Assembly: GCF_019047785.1 (NCBI RefSeq)
Contig: NZ_CP077290.1
Coordinates: 3,534,001 to 3,598,000, forward strand
Reading direction: 5' to 3'
DNA from: Enterobacter cancerogenus
Lineage (GTDB): Bacteria; Pseudomonadota; Gammaproteobacteria; Enterobacterales; Enterobacteriaceae
DNA: 64,000 nucleotides
Shown: positions 45,368 to 54,797 of the stretch, piece by piece
Numbering within the stretch: position 1 is the first letter of the stretch
Layout of the letters: every line of letters begins with the position of its first letter
Notes under the pieces: generated by a model
What the model saw: only the letters and a program-made list of their open reading frames with translations
The model's database searches: none
Told to the model about the DNA's origin: nothing
Program-made: the position numbers and the translations under genes

Positions 45368-46145
45368 CGGACGCGTAGCGGTAGTCACCGGCGGATCGTC
45401 CGGCATTGGCTTTGAAACGCTGCGCCTGCTGCTGGGCGAGGGGGCAAAAGTGGCTTTCTGTGGCCGCGATCCGGACCGGCTCGCCAGCGCACACGCGGCG
45501 CTGCAAAACGACTACCCCGACGGGGAGATCTTCGCTTACCGCTGCGACGTGCTCAACGCCGATGAGGTGCAGGCTTTTGCCCAGGCGGTTCAGGCGCGCT
45601 TTGGCGCGGCGGATATGCTGATCAATAACGCCGGGCAGGGCTACGTGGCGCACTTCAACGACACCCCGCGCGAGGCGTGGCTGCACGAAGCCGAGCTGAA
45701 ATTGTTTGGGGTGATCAACCCGGTGCAGGCGTTTCAGCCTCTGCTGGAGCAGTCCGATATCGCCTCGATCACCTGCGTCAACTCCCTGCTGGCATTGCAG
45801 CCGGAGGAGCACATGATCGCCACCTCCGCCGCCCGCGCCGCGCTGCTGAACATGACGCTGACACTCTCAAAGGAGCTGGTGGGCAAAGGTATTCGCGTCA
45901 ACTCCATTTTGCTCGGCATGGTGGAGTCCGGCCAGTGGCAGCGCCGCTTTGAGAACCGGGCGGATAAAAGCCAGAGCTGGGCGGCGTGGACGGCGGATAT
46001 TGCGCGCAAGCGGGGCATACCGATGGCGCGCCTCGGCAAGCCGCAGGAGCCTGCACAGGCGCTGCTGTTTCTCGCCTCGCCGCTGGCCTCGTTTACCACC
46101 GGTGCCGCGCTGGACGTTTCCGGCGGCTTCTGCCGTCACCTGTAA
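45351..46145 (+). CDS. SDR-fold protein lacking the catalytic Tyr and Lys
   Basis: 264 residues. The cofactor half is normal: TGGSSGIG (13-20), Arg39 in CGRDPDR (suggesting NADP), NNAG (92-95). Ser145 is in place, but where YxxxK should stand (13 residues after Ser145, as in the other SDR of this operon) the sequence is TSAAR, giving Thr158 and Arg162. Either the reaction uses other residues or the protein has a different role. It overlaps the hydrolase by 17 bases. Confidence 0.85.
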   Translation: MNAHIDGRVAVVTGGSSGIGFETLRLLLGEGAKVAFCGRDPDRLASAHAALQNDYPDGEIFAYRCDVLNADEVQAFAQAVQARFGAADMLINNAGQGYVAHFNDTPREAWLHEAELKLFGVINPVQAFQPLLEQSDIASITCVNSLLALQPEEHMIATSAARAALLNMTLTLSKELVGKGIRVNSILLGMVESGQWQRRFENRADKSQSWAAWTADIARKRGIPMARLGKPQEPAQALLFLASPLASFTTGAALDVSGGFCRHL

Positions 46146-46154
46146 GGACGCATC

Positions 46155-46925
46155 ATGAAAAAAATCATGTTAATTGGCTTTGGCGCGATGGCGCAGGCGG
46201 TAATTGAGCGCCTGCCTGATGGCGTCAGCATTGGCTGGATCGTAGCGCGCGAGGCTCACCACGAGGCCATTCGTGCGCAGTTCGGCGGTGCGGTAGCGGC
46301 GCTGGCCTCGCCGGTGGACTGCGCTGAAGCGCCTGGCCTGGTACTGGAGTGCGCCAGCCAGCAGGCGGTGGCGCAGTACGGCGAAGAGATACTGCATCGC
46401 GGCTGGCATCTGGCCGTGATATCCACCGGCGCGCTGGCGGACAGCGCGCTGGAACAGCGTCTGCTCAGCGCGGGTGGAAAACTCACGCTGCTCTCCGGCG
46501 CGGTGGCGGGCATCGACGGGCTCTCCGCCGCCAAAGAGGGCGGCCTGGAGCGTGTGACCTATCGGTCGCGCAAAAGCCCGGCCAGCTGGCGCGGCAGCTA
46601 CGCCGAGCAGCTTATCGATCTTAACGCGGTGTCGCAGGCGCAGGTGTTTTTTGAGGGCAGCGCCCGCGAGGCGGCGCGGCTGTTCCCGGCGAACGCCAAC
46701 GTGGCGGCGACCGTGGCGCTCGGCGGCGTCGGGATGGATGACACCCGCGTGCAGCTGATGGTCGACCCGGCGACGACGCGCAACACCCACACGCTGCACG
46801 TCGAAGGGCTGTTTGGCGAGTTTCATCTGGAGCTGAGCGGCCTGCCGCTTGCCAGCAACCCCAAAACCTCCACCCTGGCGGCACTGAGCGCGGTGCGCGC
46901 CTGCCGCGAGCTGGCCCTGAGCTGA
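46155..46925 (+). CDS. Aspartate-dehydrogenase-family (NadX-like) oxidoreductase
   Basis: 256 residues. Rossmann start IMLIGFGAMAQAV, then LVLECASQQAV, LLSGAVAGIDGL, FPANANVAATVALGGVG and NPKTST near the end. His212 (RNTHTLHV) is the likely catalytic His of the family. Known relatives interconvert L-aspartate and oxaloacetate with NAD(P) and ammonia. As I recall, the characterised Pseudomonas aeruginosa enzyme PA3505 also sits beside aldehyde dehydrogenase and decarboxylase genes. No NAD-biosynthesis gene is near, so a catabolic amine or imine substrate is likelier. Confidence 0.88.
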   Translation: MKKIMLIGFGAMAQAVIERLPDGVSIGWIVAREAHHEAIRAQFGGAVAALASPVDCAEAPGLVLECASQQAVAQYGEEILHRGWHLAVISTGALADSALEQRLLSAGGKLTLLSGAVAGIDGLSAAKEGGLERVTYRSRKSPASWRGSYAEQLIDLNAVSQAQVFFEGSAREAARLFPANANVAATVALGGVGMDDTRVQLMVDPATTRNTHTLHVEGLFGEFHLELSGLPLASNPKTSTLAALSAVRACRELALS

Positions 46926-46934
46926 GGAGTCACG

Positions 46935-48404
46935 ATGGACGATCTGAAGATTTTTATCGGTGGCCACTGGCGACACGGCGGCGGCAACCTGATGCAGAGC
47001 CAGTTCCCGGCGGACGGCTCAATCAACGCGACGCTTAACGCCGCAAGCCTGGACGATCTGGAGGACGCCATCGACGCAGGCGAACGCGCGTGGCGCGATC
47101 CGGACTGGCGCAACCGACTGCCGCATATGCGGGCGAAGATCCTGCACAAGGTGGCCGATCTGATTGAATCCCGCGTCGATGAACTGACGCAGATGCAGAG
47201 CCGCGACAACGGCAAGCCGCTGGCGGAAGCGCGTGGCCTGGTGATGAGTGCGGCGGGCACGGCGCGCTATTTCGCCGCCGCCTGCGAGCTGCTGGAAGGC
47301 GAACTGCCCACGCCGCGCCAGCCCGATCTCCTGACGCTGAGCCGCTACGAGCCGCTCGGCGTGGTGGCGGCCATCACGCCGTGGAATTCGCCGATTGCCA
47401 GCGAAATGCAGAAGGTTGCTCCGGCCATTGCCGCCGGAAATGCGGTGATCCTCAAACCTGCCGAGGCCACGCCGCTGATGGCACTGGAGCTGGCGCGTAT
47501 TTTTGAACAGGCCGGGCTGCCCGCCGGGCTGCTGAGCGTGCTGCCGGGCAAAGGCTCGGTGGTTGGCGACGCGCTGGCGCGCCACCCTCGCGTGCGGAAA
47601 ATTTCCTTTACCGGCGGCACGACCACGGGGCGGCATCTGGCGCACGTGGCGGCGGAAAAGCTGATCCCGGCGTCGCTGGAACTGGGCGGGAAATCCCCGA
47701 CCATCGTGCTGGAAGATGCGGACGTCGAGCAGGCCGCGCGCGGGATCTGCTACGGCATTTTCAGCTCGGCGGGGCAGGCGTGCATTGCCGGTTCACGACT
47801 GTTTATCCACGAGAGCATTTACGCTCCGCTGATGGCGCGGCTGCTGGAACTCACGCGCGGCCTGCGCGTCGGGCATCCGTTTGCCGACGGTACGCATATC
47901 GGGCCGCTGATTAACGACAGGCATCGCCAGAGCGTGCAGGCGTACGTAGAGCTGGCGCAACGCGAAGGAGGCCGCGTGCTGTGCGGCGGGGAGATCCCGG
48001 CCGATCCGGCGCTTGCCGGCGGAAGCTTCTTCCAGCCAACAATCATCGAGGGTCTGACCAACGCCGCCCGCGCCTGTCAGGAGGAGATCTTCGGCCCGGT
48101 GCTGGTGGCGATGCCGTTCAGTGACGAGGCGGCGCTAATCCGCGAGGCCAATGACTCGGTGTACGGCCTGGCGGCGGGCATCTGGACGCGCGATACCGGA
48201 CGCGCCCTGCGCCTGAGCGAGCAACTGGAAGCGGGCACCGTGTGGATCAACACCTACAAAGTGTTTGCGATTTCGACCCCGTTTGGGGGCTTTAAAGAGA
48301 GCGGTCTGGGCCGCGAAAAGGGCATTCAGGGGCTGAAAGCCTGGATGCAGCAAAAGAGCATTTATCTGGCGACGGGTAATAGCGTCAACCACTGGTGCGA
48401 CTGA
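46935..48404 (+). CDS. NAD(P)-dependent aldehyde dehydrogenase
   Basis: 489 residues, full length. Asn151 (TPWNSP), Lys174 (LKPAEATP), Glu249 in LELGGKSP and nucleophile Cys283 in SSAGQACIAGSR are all present, and GGFKESGLGREKG ends the fold. It oxidises an aldehyde to an acid. Its position between the dehydrogenase and the ThDP enzyme suggests that it takes the aldehyde released by decarboxylation. The substrate is unknown. Confidence 0.93.
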   Translation: MDDLKIFIGGHWRHGGGNLMQSQFPADGSINATLNAASLDDLEDAIDAGERAWRDPDWRNRLPHMRAKILHKVADLIESRVDELTQMQSRDNGKPLAEARGLVMSAAGTARYFAAACELLEGELPTPRQPDLLTLSRYEPLGVVAAITPWNSPIASEMQKVAPAIAAGNAVILKPAEATPLMALELARIFEQAGLPAGLLSVLPGKGSVVGDALARHPRVRKISFTGGTTTGRHLAHVAAEKLIPASLELGGKSPTIVLEDADVEQAARGICYGIFSSAGQACIAGSRLFIHESIYAPLMARLLELTRGLRVGHPFADGTHIGPLINDRHRQSVQAYVELAQREGGRVLCGGEIPADPALAGGSFFQPTIIEGLTNAARACQEEIFGPVLVAMPFSDEAALIREANDSVYGLAAGIWTRDTGRALRLSEQLEAGTVWINTYKVFAISTPFGGFKESGLGREKGIQGLKAWMQQKSIYLATGNSVNHWCD

Positions 48405-48417
48405 GAAAGGGTGAGCA

Positions 48418-50058
48418 ATGAGCGAAATGATAACCGTCGGCGACGCCATCGCCAGAACGCTGGAGCAGTATCAGGTTGAGGCCATCTACGGCGTCATCTC
48501 TATCCACAACCTGCCAATCGCGGATGCGGTGGGGCAGCGGGGCAACATCCGCTTTGTGCCCGCGCGCGGCGAAGCGGGTTCTGTCACCATGGCCGACGCC
48601 CACGGACGCTTTTCCGGCCTTGGCGTGGCGCTGACCAGCACCGGCGCAGGGGCGGGCAACGCGGTGGGGGCGCTGGTGGAAGCCATGAACGCCTGTACGC
48701 CGCTGCTGCACCTGACCGGCCAGGTTGAAAAAGCCTGGCTGGATGCCGACACCGGGTTTATCCACGAAACCCGCGATCAGCTGACCTTCCTCAAGGCCAG
48801 CTCGAAACGGGCCTGGCGCATCAGCAATGCTCACCAGGCGGTCGCTATTCTCCATAAGGCCATTCAGGAGGCGCAGACGCCGCCGTGCGGGCCGGTTTCG
48901 GTGGAAATTCCGATTGATATTCAGGGGGCGAAGATCCCGGCCTCGCTGGTGACGGCACCGGTGAAATCCTCCGCGCCGGACACCGTTGATAACGCTGTGG
49001 TCGAGGCGCTCTGGGCGCAGCTTAAGCAGGCGAAACAGCCTCTGCTGTGGCTGGGCGGCGGGGCGCTGGGAAGCGCTGATGCCGTGCATAAACTGGCGGA
49101 TGCGGGCTTCACGGTAATCTCCAGCACCCACGCGCGCGGCGTGCTGCCGGACAGCCATCGCGCCAGCCTGCGGGCGTTCCATAATTCACCGTCGGTCGAG
49201 GCGCTGATTGCCCGGTGCGACTTTACGCTGGTGGCAGGCTCGCGCCTGCGCAGTAACGAAACCCGCTCATGGACGCTCGAGCTGCCGCATCCCCGCGTGC
49301 AGATTGATATCGATCCGGCGGCGGCGAGCCGTAACTATCTGATGGATAACACCCTGGTCGCCGACTGTTCTGTGCTGCTGGCGGCGCTGGCGAACAAAGC
49401 GCAGGGGCGCGAATGGGGCAATGCCCAGTGGGATGGGCAGGTTCAGCAGGCGGTGGCAACAGCAGAGCAGGGGCTGCGCGAGCAATGCGGGGCGTATGCG
49501 AAGCTCAACGATGCGATTGAAAAGGCGCTGCCGAACGACGGCCTGCTGGTGCGGGATATCACCGTTTCCGGCAGCCTGTGGGGCAGCCGTCTGTTCCGCG
49601 CTAACGGCCCGCTGATGAACATTCACTCTCTGGCGGGGGCGATTGGTATGGGGCTGCCGATGGCGATCGGCACCGCGATTGCCAACCCGCAGCGCAAGGT
49701 GGTGGGGCTGGTGGGCGACGGCGGCCTGAGCCTTAACCTGGGGGAACTGGCAACGCTTGCCCAGGAGAAAGCGAACGTGACGCTGCTGATCATGAACGAC
49801 GGCGGCTACGGCGTGATGCGCGGTATTCAGGATAAGTATTTCGGTGGTCGTCAATATTACAACGAACTGCACACACCGGACTTTACCCTGCTGGCGCAGG
49901 CGATTGGCCTGCAGGCGTGGAGCGTGGAGCGGGCCGAGGATTTTGACGCGGTGATGACGGAGGCGCTGTCAATGCCGGGGCCATCGGTGGTGGAGGTGCG
50001 GATGGGGCAGATTGGCGCGCTGAAGTTTGCCGGGCCGCCGCAGAAGTCGCTGTATTGA
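48418..50058 (+). CDS. Thiamine-diphosphate-dependent enzyme (decarboxylase/synthase family)
   Basis: 546 residues, three domains as in acetolactate synthase and benzoylformate decarboxylase. Glu52 (ARGEAGSVTMAD) is the ThDP-activating Glu, the ThDP/Mg motif begins GDG at 433-435 and ends NDGGYG at 460-465. Residues 161-183 lead into the middle domain (LLWLGGGALGSADAVHKLAD), which has no evident FAD motif. It most likely decarboxylates a 2-keto acid to an aldehyde for the preceding dehydrogenase. Last gene of the operon, followed by REP-like repeats. Confidence 0.9.
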   Translation: MSEMITVGDAIARTLEQYQVEAIYGVISIHNLPIADAVGQRGNIRFVPARGEAGSVTMADAHGRFSGLGVALTSTGAGAGNAVGALVEAMNACTPLLHLTGQVEKAWLDADTGFIHETRDQLTFLKASSKRAWRISNAHQAVAILHKAIQEAQTPPCGPVSVEIPIDIQGAKIPASLVTAPVKSSAPDTVDNAVVEALWAQLKQAKQPLLWLGGGALGSADAVHKLADAGFTVISSTHARGVLPDSHRASLRAFHNSPSVEALIARCDFTLVAGSRLRSNETRSWTLELPHPRVQIDIDPAAASRNYLMDNTLVADCSVLLAALANKAQGREWGNAQWDGQVQQAVATAEQGLREQCGAYAKLNDAIEKALPNDGLLVRDITVSGSLWGSRLFRANGPLMNIHSLAGAIGMGLPMAIGTAIANPQRKVVGLVGDGGLSLNLGELATLAQEKANVTLLIMNDGGYGVMRGIQDKYFGGRQYYNELHTPDFTLLAQAIGLQAWSVERAEDFDAVMTEALSMPGPSVVEVRMGQIGALKFAGPPQKSLY

Positions 50059-50069
50059 TATGGTGGATA

Positions 50070-50101
50070 TCGCCCGGTGACGCTGCGCTTACCGGGCCTA
50101 C
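50070..50101. repeat. Single REP-like palindrome
   Basis: cgcccggtgacgctgcgctt followed by accgggcctac. Half of the REP pairs seen at 625 and 14738, here between the ThDP enzyme gene and the porin gene. Confidence 0.75.
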
Positions 50102-50125
50102 GTTTGTTGAGGTGCGGACCGTTTT

Positions 50126-50201
50126 CCCTCACCCCGGCCCTCTCCCAAAGGGAGAGGGTGATCGCGTTCCCTCTCCCTTTGGGAGAGGGTTAGGGTGAGG
50201 G
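50126..50201. repeat. CCCTCACC...GGTGAGGG palindromic intergenic repeat, copy 2
   Basis: ccctcaccccggccctctcc at one end and gagagggttagggtgagggg at the other, enclosing cccaaagggag and ccctttggg hairpins. Same element as 4040-4138. It lies between two convergent genes and probably serves both as 3' end structure; it ends 8 bases from the porin stop codon. Confidence 0.85.
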
Positions 50202-50208
50202 GACAAAC

Positions 50209-51477
50209 TCAGAACACCTTAAACGGATATTCCACATAAGCGCGGATCTCATCCCCGCCGACGTTATAGTCGCTGGCGTTGCTGGAGACGCGCAGCACGG
50301 AGTAGCGCAGCTTCAGCGTCAGGTCTTTTGCCGGGCCGTCCTGCACCTGATACTGGACCTGGTTAAACCACTCGTGCTCTTTACCGTTGCTGGTTTCAGA
50401 CGTTTTGATGTTATCGCCGCGCACGTAGGCCGTGGTCCAGCTCAGGCCCGGCAGGCCGAGTCCGGCGAAGTCCAGGCCGTAAGACGCCTGCCATGAGCGT
50501 TCATCTTCCCCGTTAAAGTCAGACCAGTAGGAGTTCGCCAGCCAGATGGTGTTACCGCCGTCGCCCACGCCGCCGCGATTGCGATAGCCACCGTAGTTGT
50601 AGCCGGTGCTGCCGCTGCTCTGCTGATACGCCACCTTAAAGGTATGAACGTCCCAAATGTAGCTCGCCGCCAGGCTCCAGATGGTATTGCTGCGCCCGGT
50701 GTCGAGGCTGTCCGCGTAGCGTTGATCCAGACGCGAGTTATAGCCGTTAAAGTCCAGAATCAACTGCTGCCCGGTGCTGAACGGCTGTTTGAAGTTCATG
50801 CCCAGATACTGTTTATTCATCACCTCTTCGTTGTGAGAGGCATACAGTGCGCCGCTGAACTGGTCGTTGAACTGGTAGCTTGCGCCGCCGAAGGTCAGGC
50901 TTTTCAGGCCGCTGTCGTGGCGGTCATCGCTTTTACGCTGCTGGTCAGTGAAGTAGCCAGCGTTCAGGTCCAGGCCGTCGATCTCTTTCGAGGTCAACAT
51001 CGTGCCGGTGTAGCTTTCAAACAGCAGACGCGAGCTGTCGGCGGTGACAATCGGCAGCGCCGGGCGCTGGTTGCCGTAGCTCAGCACGGTATTTGAAAAA
51101 CGCATTTTTGCCGTGGCGCCAAATTTTGCCAGGTCGGATTTTGCCCGGCCATCGTCTTCCTGTCTGAAGAAGTCGATACCGCCCGCGCCGCTCTTGCCAC
51201 GCCCGCCGTCGAGACGCACGCCGTACTGGGCGATACCGTCGACGCCAAATCCTACCCGCCCTTCGGTATAACCGGATTCAAAGGTCGCGATGAGTCCCTG
51301 ACCCCATTCAGCTTTGTCCTGCTGGCCCTGATGGTAGTCCCGGCTGATGTACGCGTTACGGAAAAACAGGTCCAGATGGCTGTCATCAATAAAACCCTGG
51401 CTGTCAGACTGCTGGCTTGCTACGGCGGGAAGGGCCGAAAATAAACTTAATGCGATTAACGATAATTCTTTTTTCAC
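50209..51477 (-). CDS. OprD-family outer-membrane porin
   Basis: 422 residues from the GTG at 51477, which begins a standard signal peptide (MKKELSLIALSLFSALPAVA). Another GTG in frame lies 15 codons up; neither has a good ribosome binding site. Family features: FIDDSHLDLFFRNAYISRDY near the mature start, WGQGLIATFESGYTEGRVGFG, SRLLFESYTGTMLTSKEIDGL, and the C-terminal YVEYPFKVF ending in Phe. OprD porins pass small carboxylates, amino acids or aromatic acids. It converges with the catabolic operon and has no copy of its palindromic operator upstream, so the functional link is by position only. Confidence 0.9.
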   Translation of the reverse strand: MKKELSLIALSLFSALPAVASQQSDSQGFIDDSHLDLFFRNAYISRDYHQGQQDKAEWGQGLIATFESGYTEGRVGFGVDGIAQYGVRLDGGRGKSGAGGIDFFRQEDDGRAKSDLAKFGATAKMRFSNTVLSYGNQRPALPIVTADSSRLLFESYTGTMLTSKEIDGLDLNAGYFTDQQRKSDDRHDSGLKSLTFGGASYQFNDQFSGALYASHNEEVMNKQYLGMNFKQPFSTGQQLILDFNGYNSRLDQRYADSLDTGRSNTIWSLAASYIWDVHTFKVAYQQSSGSTGYNYGGYRNRGGVGDGGNTIWLANSYWSDFNGEDERSWQASYGLDFAGLGLPGLSWTTAYVRGDNIKTSETSNGKEHEWFNQVQYQVQDGPAKDLTLKLRYSVLRVSSNASDYNVGGDEIRAYVEYPFKVF

Positions 51478-51656
51478 GGAGGGAGCGTCTCTGTCTGGAT
51501 ATATTAATTTGTATTGCTGCACATTGGATAATTACCGGAAAGGTTTACGATTGCAATCAATAAGTGACCAGGCGTTTCAGCGGGCGAGGGCAGGCGTGGC
51601 GCGGTGTTGAGGGGCGTTACCGATACGTGCGGTTATATTAGCAATTCATGCGAAAT

Positions 51657-51684
51657 AAAAAGGAGGCCATTACGCCTCCTTTCA
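51657..51684 (-). terminator. Rho-independent terminator of loiP
   Basis: On the minus strand AAAGGAGGC pairs with GCCTCCTTT around a short loop and is followed by a T-rich run. It begins right after the loiP stop. Confidence 0.85.
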
Positions 51685-51687
51685 GGA

Positions 51688-52446
51688 TTATTTAATTCCG
51701 TCTGCCGCCATCCGGTCGCGAATATGCTGCGCACGTTCAACGGAGGCCGGGTGATCGTCAAACATTGAGCTTTGACGACCCTCTTCCAGCTTCGCCAGTT
51801 TTTCAAAACTGGTGGCCAGGCCTGATGGATTGATTCCGCGTTTGCGCAACAGATCGTAGGAGTAGTCGTCGGCCTCAGACTCCTGACGCTGGGAGAACTG
51901 GGAGTTCACCAGTTTTTCACCCATATCGCCAATCTGCGACTGGGATAGGCTGCCGACGATCCCGCCCGCAGAGGCTGCCGCCGCGCGAACCGCGTTGGTT
52001 CCGAGCGCGACCTGCATCCCTTTCTTGACGTGGCCGAGCGCAACGTGGCCCATTTCGTGGCCGATAACCGCTTCCACTTCGTTGTCGGTCATGATGTCCA
52101 TCAGCCCGCTATAGACGCGGATGCAGCCGTTCGCCATTGCGAAGGCGTTCACGTCTTTTGCCACGTAAACCTTGTAGTTCACCGGCTGGCCGTTGATGTT
52201 GTCACCAAGCGCAGAAGCAATCTTGTTCAGACGCTGCGTGTAGGTGCTGTTAGCCGGGGCGATAGTGGCTTTTGCATCCATATCTTTACAGGCCTCGTCG
52301 CTCAGCGCTTTCACCTGCGCGTCGCTCAGGGAGTATGCCTGGAAGGCCTCTGCGCCTGAGCTCATCAGGCCGTTAGAGTCCATATTCTGACAGCCGCTTA
52401 GCAGGAGCGTTGTTCCCAGGGCCAGCACTATTGCACGCATTTTCAT
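51688..52446 (-). CDS. loiP: Outer-membrane metalloprotease lipoprotein LoiP (YggG)
   Basis: 252 residues, the E. coli length. Lipobox LLLSGC with Cys19, and an M48-family zinc site AVIGHEMGHVALGH, followed by QRQESEADDYSYDLL, which carries the third ligand. LoiP cleaves Phe-Phe bonds in the periplasm and is raised at low osmolarity; BepA (YfgC) is a partner in E. coli. The start at 52446 (MKMRAIVLALG) is used; the frame extends 16 codons up. Confidence 0.96.
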   Translation of the reverse strand: MKMRAIVLALGTTLLLSGCQNMDSNGLMSSGAEAFQAYSLSDAQVKALSDEACKDMDAKATIAPANSTYTQRLNKIASALGDNINGQPVNYKVYVAKDVNAFAMANGCIRVYSGLMDIMTDNEVEAVIGHEMGHVALGHVKKGMQVALGTNAVRAAAASAGGIVGSLSQSQIGDMGEKLVNSQFSQRQESEADDYSYDLLRKRGINPSGLATSFEKLAKLEEGRQSSMFDDHPASVERAQHIRDRMAADGIK

Positions 52447-52718
52447 GATGTTGCTTCCGTACTCGTTAACATGAATTAAATCCGAAAAATGCACCGTCAG
52501 CGAAGCCGGTGTCGCGCTAAGTATAAGGAATATCTGCAGGGGCGGGCGAGAAGATTGCGCAACTTGCGAGCATGTTCCAGAGATTTCTTAAGCGGCAAAA
52601 GAATGGTCCATGTACATGCCCTACGGCTTGGGTTACATTGTTGGCACTTTTTTCCGGCGTAGCCCAAAACGCGCTGTCGTCAAGGGCATGGCCTTTAACA
52701 GTCCGATCTGGAGTTAAA

Positions 52719-54710
52719 ATGTCCTCACGTAAAGAGCTTGCTAATGCTATTCGTGCGCTGAGCATGGACGCAGTACAGAAAGCCAAATCCGGCCACCCGG
52801 GTGCCCCTATGGGCATGGCAGACATCGCCGAAGTCCTGTGGCGTGATTTCCTTAACCACAATCCGCAGAACCCAGCATGGGCTGACCGTGACCGTTTCGT
52901 GCTGTCCAACGGCCACGGCTCTATGCTGATCTATAGCCTGCTGCACCTCACCGGCTACGATCTGCCTATTGAAGAGCTGAAAAACTTCCGTCAGCTGCAC
53001 TCTAAAACTCCAGGTCACCCGGAAGTGGGTTACACCGCAGGCGTTGAAACCACCACCGGCCCGCTGGGTCAGGGTATTGCCAACGCTGTGGGTATGGCGA
53101 TTGCTGAGAAGACGCTGGCAGCGCAGTTCAACCGTCCTGGTCACGACATCGTTGACCACTTCACCTACGCCTTCATGGGCGACGGCTGCATGATGGAAGG
53201 CATTTCTCACGAAGTGTGCTCCCTGGCCGGTACCCTGAAGCTGGGCAAACTGGTTGCGTTCTATGACGACAACGGTATCTCCATCGACGGTCACGTTGAA
53301 GGCTGGTTCACCGATGACACCGCTGCACGTTTCGAAGCCTACGGCTGGCACGTGGTGCGTGGCGTTGATGGTCACGATGCTGACTCGATTAAACGTGCAG
53401 TAGAAGAAGCACGCGCAGTAACGGACAAACCGTCCCTGCTGATGTGTAAAACCATCATCGGCTTCGGCTCTCCGAACAAAGCGGGCACCCACGATTCCCA
53501 CGGTGCGCCTCTGGGCGACGCGGAAATTGCACTGACCCGTGAGCAACTTGGCTGGAACTACCCAGCATTCGAAATCCCGTCTGAAATCTATGCGCAGTGG
53601 GATGCGAAAGAAATGGGTCAGGCGAAAGAGTCTGCGTGGAACGAGAAATTCGCTGCCTATGCGAAAGCCTTCCCACAGGAAGCTGCTGAGTTTACCCGTC
53701 GTATGAAAGGCGATATGCCGTCTGACTTCGATGCGAAAGCCAACGAGTTTATCGCTAAGCTGCAGGCGAACCCGTCCAAAATCGCGAGCCGTAAAGCGTC
53801 CCAGAATGCGATCGAAGCGTTCGGTCCATTGCTGCCTGAATTCCTCGGCGGCTCCGCTGATCTGGCGCCATCTAACCTGACTCTGTGGTCTGGTTCTAAG
53901 CCAATCAACGAAGACACTGCCGGTAACTACATCCATTACGGTGTACGTGAATTCGGTATGACCGCGATTGCCAACGGTATCTCACTGCACGGCGGTTTCC
54001 TGCCATACACCTCAACCTTCCTGATGTTCGTTGAGTACGCGCGTAACGCCGTGCGTATGGCTGCGCTGATGAAACAGCGTCAGGTGATGGTCTACACCCA
54101 CGACTCTATCGGTCTGGGCGAAGATGGCCCAACTCACCAGCCGGTTGAGCAGGTAGCGTCCCTGCGCGTGACCCCGAACATGTCTACATGGCGTCCATGT
54201 GACCAGGTTGAATCCGCGGTAGCGTGGAAATACGGTGTTGAGCGTCAGGACGGCCCGACCGCGCTGATCCTCTCCCGTCAGAACCTGGCACAGCAGGAGC
54301 GTACGCCTGAGCAGCTGGCGAATATCGCGCGCGGTGGTTACGTGCTGAAAGACTGCGCAGGCCAGCCTGAGCTGATCTTCATTGCTACCGGCTCTGAAGT
54401 TGAACTGGCCGTTGCGGCATGGGAAAAACTGACTGCCGAAGGCGTGAAGGCGCGCGTGGTATCCATGCCGTCTACCGATGCGTTCGACAAGCAGGATGCG
54501 GCATACCGTGAATCCGTACTGCCTAAAGCGGTTTCCGCTCGCGTGGCGGTGGAAGCCGGTATCGCGGACTACTGGTTCAAATACGTGGGCCTGAACGGCG
54601 CTATCGTCGGTATGACCACCTTCGGTGAATCTGCTCCGGCAGAGCTGCTGTTCGAAGAGTTCGGCTTCACCGTTGAGAACGTTGTCGCTAAGGCGAAAGA
54701 ACTGCTGTAA
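52719..54710 (+). CDS. tktA: Transketolase A
   Basis: 663 residues, the E. coli length. It moves two-carbon units between sugar phosphates in the pentose phosphate pathway. Signatures: [15 protein letters not shown], the ThDP motif [27 protein letters not shown] and SRQNLAQQE. Start ATG 52719 ([14 protein letters not shown]) with GGAG 8 bases upstream; the frame opens 49 codons earlier without family similarity. It neighbours epd, pgk and fbaA, all enzymes of central sugar phosphate metabolism. Confidence 0.98.
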   Translation: MSSRKELANAIRALSMDAVQKAKSGHPGAPMGMADIAEVLWRDFLNHNPQNPAWADRDRFVLSNGHGSMLIYSLLHLTGYDLPIEELKNFRQLHSKTPGHPEVGYTAGVETTTGPLGQGIANAVGMAIAEKTLAAQFNRPGHDIVDHFTYAFMGDGCMMEGISHEVCSLAGTLKLGKLVAFYDDNGISIDGHVEGWFTDDTAARFEAYGWHVVRGVDGHDADSIKRAVEEARAVTDKPSLLMCKTIIGFGSPNKAGTHDSHGAPLGDAEIALTREQLGWNYPAFEIPSEIYAQWDAKEMGQAKESAWNEKFAAYAKAFPQEAAEFTRRMKGDMPSDFDAKANEFIAKLQANPSKIASRKASQNAIEAFGPLLPEFLGGSADLAPSNLTLWSGSKPINEDTAGNYIHYGVREFGMTAIANGISLHGGFLPYTSTFLMFVEYARNAVRMAALMKQRQVMVYTHDSIGLGEDGPTHQPVEQVASLRVTPNMSTWRPCDQVESAVAWKYGVERQDGPTALILSRQNLAQQERTPEQLANIARGGYVLKDCAGQPELIFIATGSEVELAVAAWEKLTAEGVKARVVSMPSTDAFDKQDAAYRESVLPKAVSARVAVEAGIADYWFKYVGLNGAIVGMTTFGESAPAELLFEEFGFTVENVVAKAKELL

Positions 54711-54725
54711 TCCTCTCCGAGAGGC

Positions 54726-54756
54726 AAAACGGGTCGCACAGGCGACCCGTTTTTAT
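54726..54756 (+). terminator. Rho-independent terminator of tktA
   Basis: ACGGGTCGC (54729-54737), loop ACAG, GCGACCCGT (54742-54750), then T5. It lies 15 bases after the tktA stop. Confidence 0.93.
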
Positions 54757-54797
54757 ATCTCCAGACTACTTTTTTTTGTTTTTAACAATGCCTTTTT

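Noticed and set aside
51523..51660. Operator copy upstream of the porin gene
   Set aside because: Only a single half-site-like GTTTCA is present, without its partner arm, so no evidence ties the porin to the IclR regulator.
52725..53936. Minus-strand open frame of 403 codons opposite tktA
   Set aside because: Same reason: a shadow of a strongly biased housekeeping gene, without start signal or family similarity.
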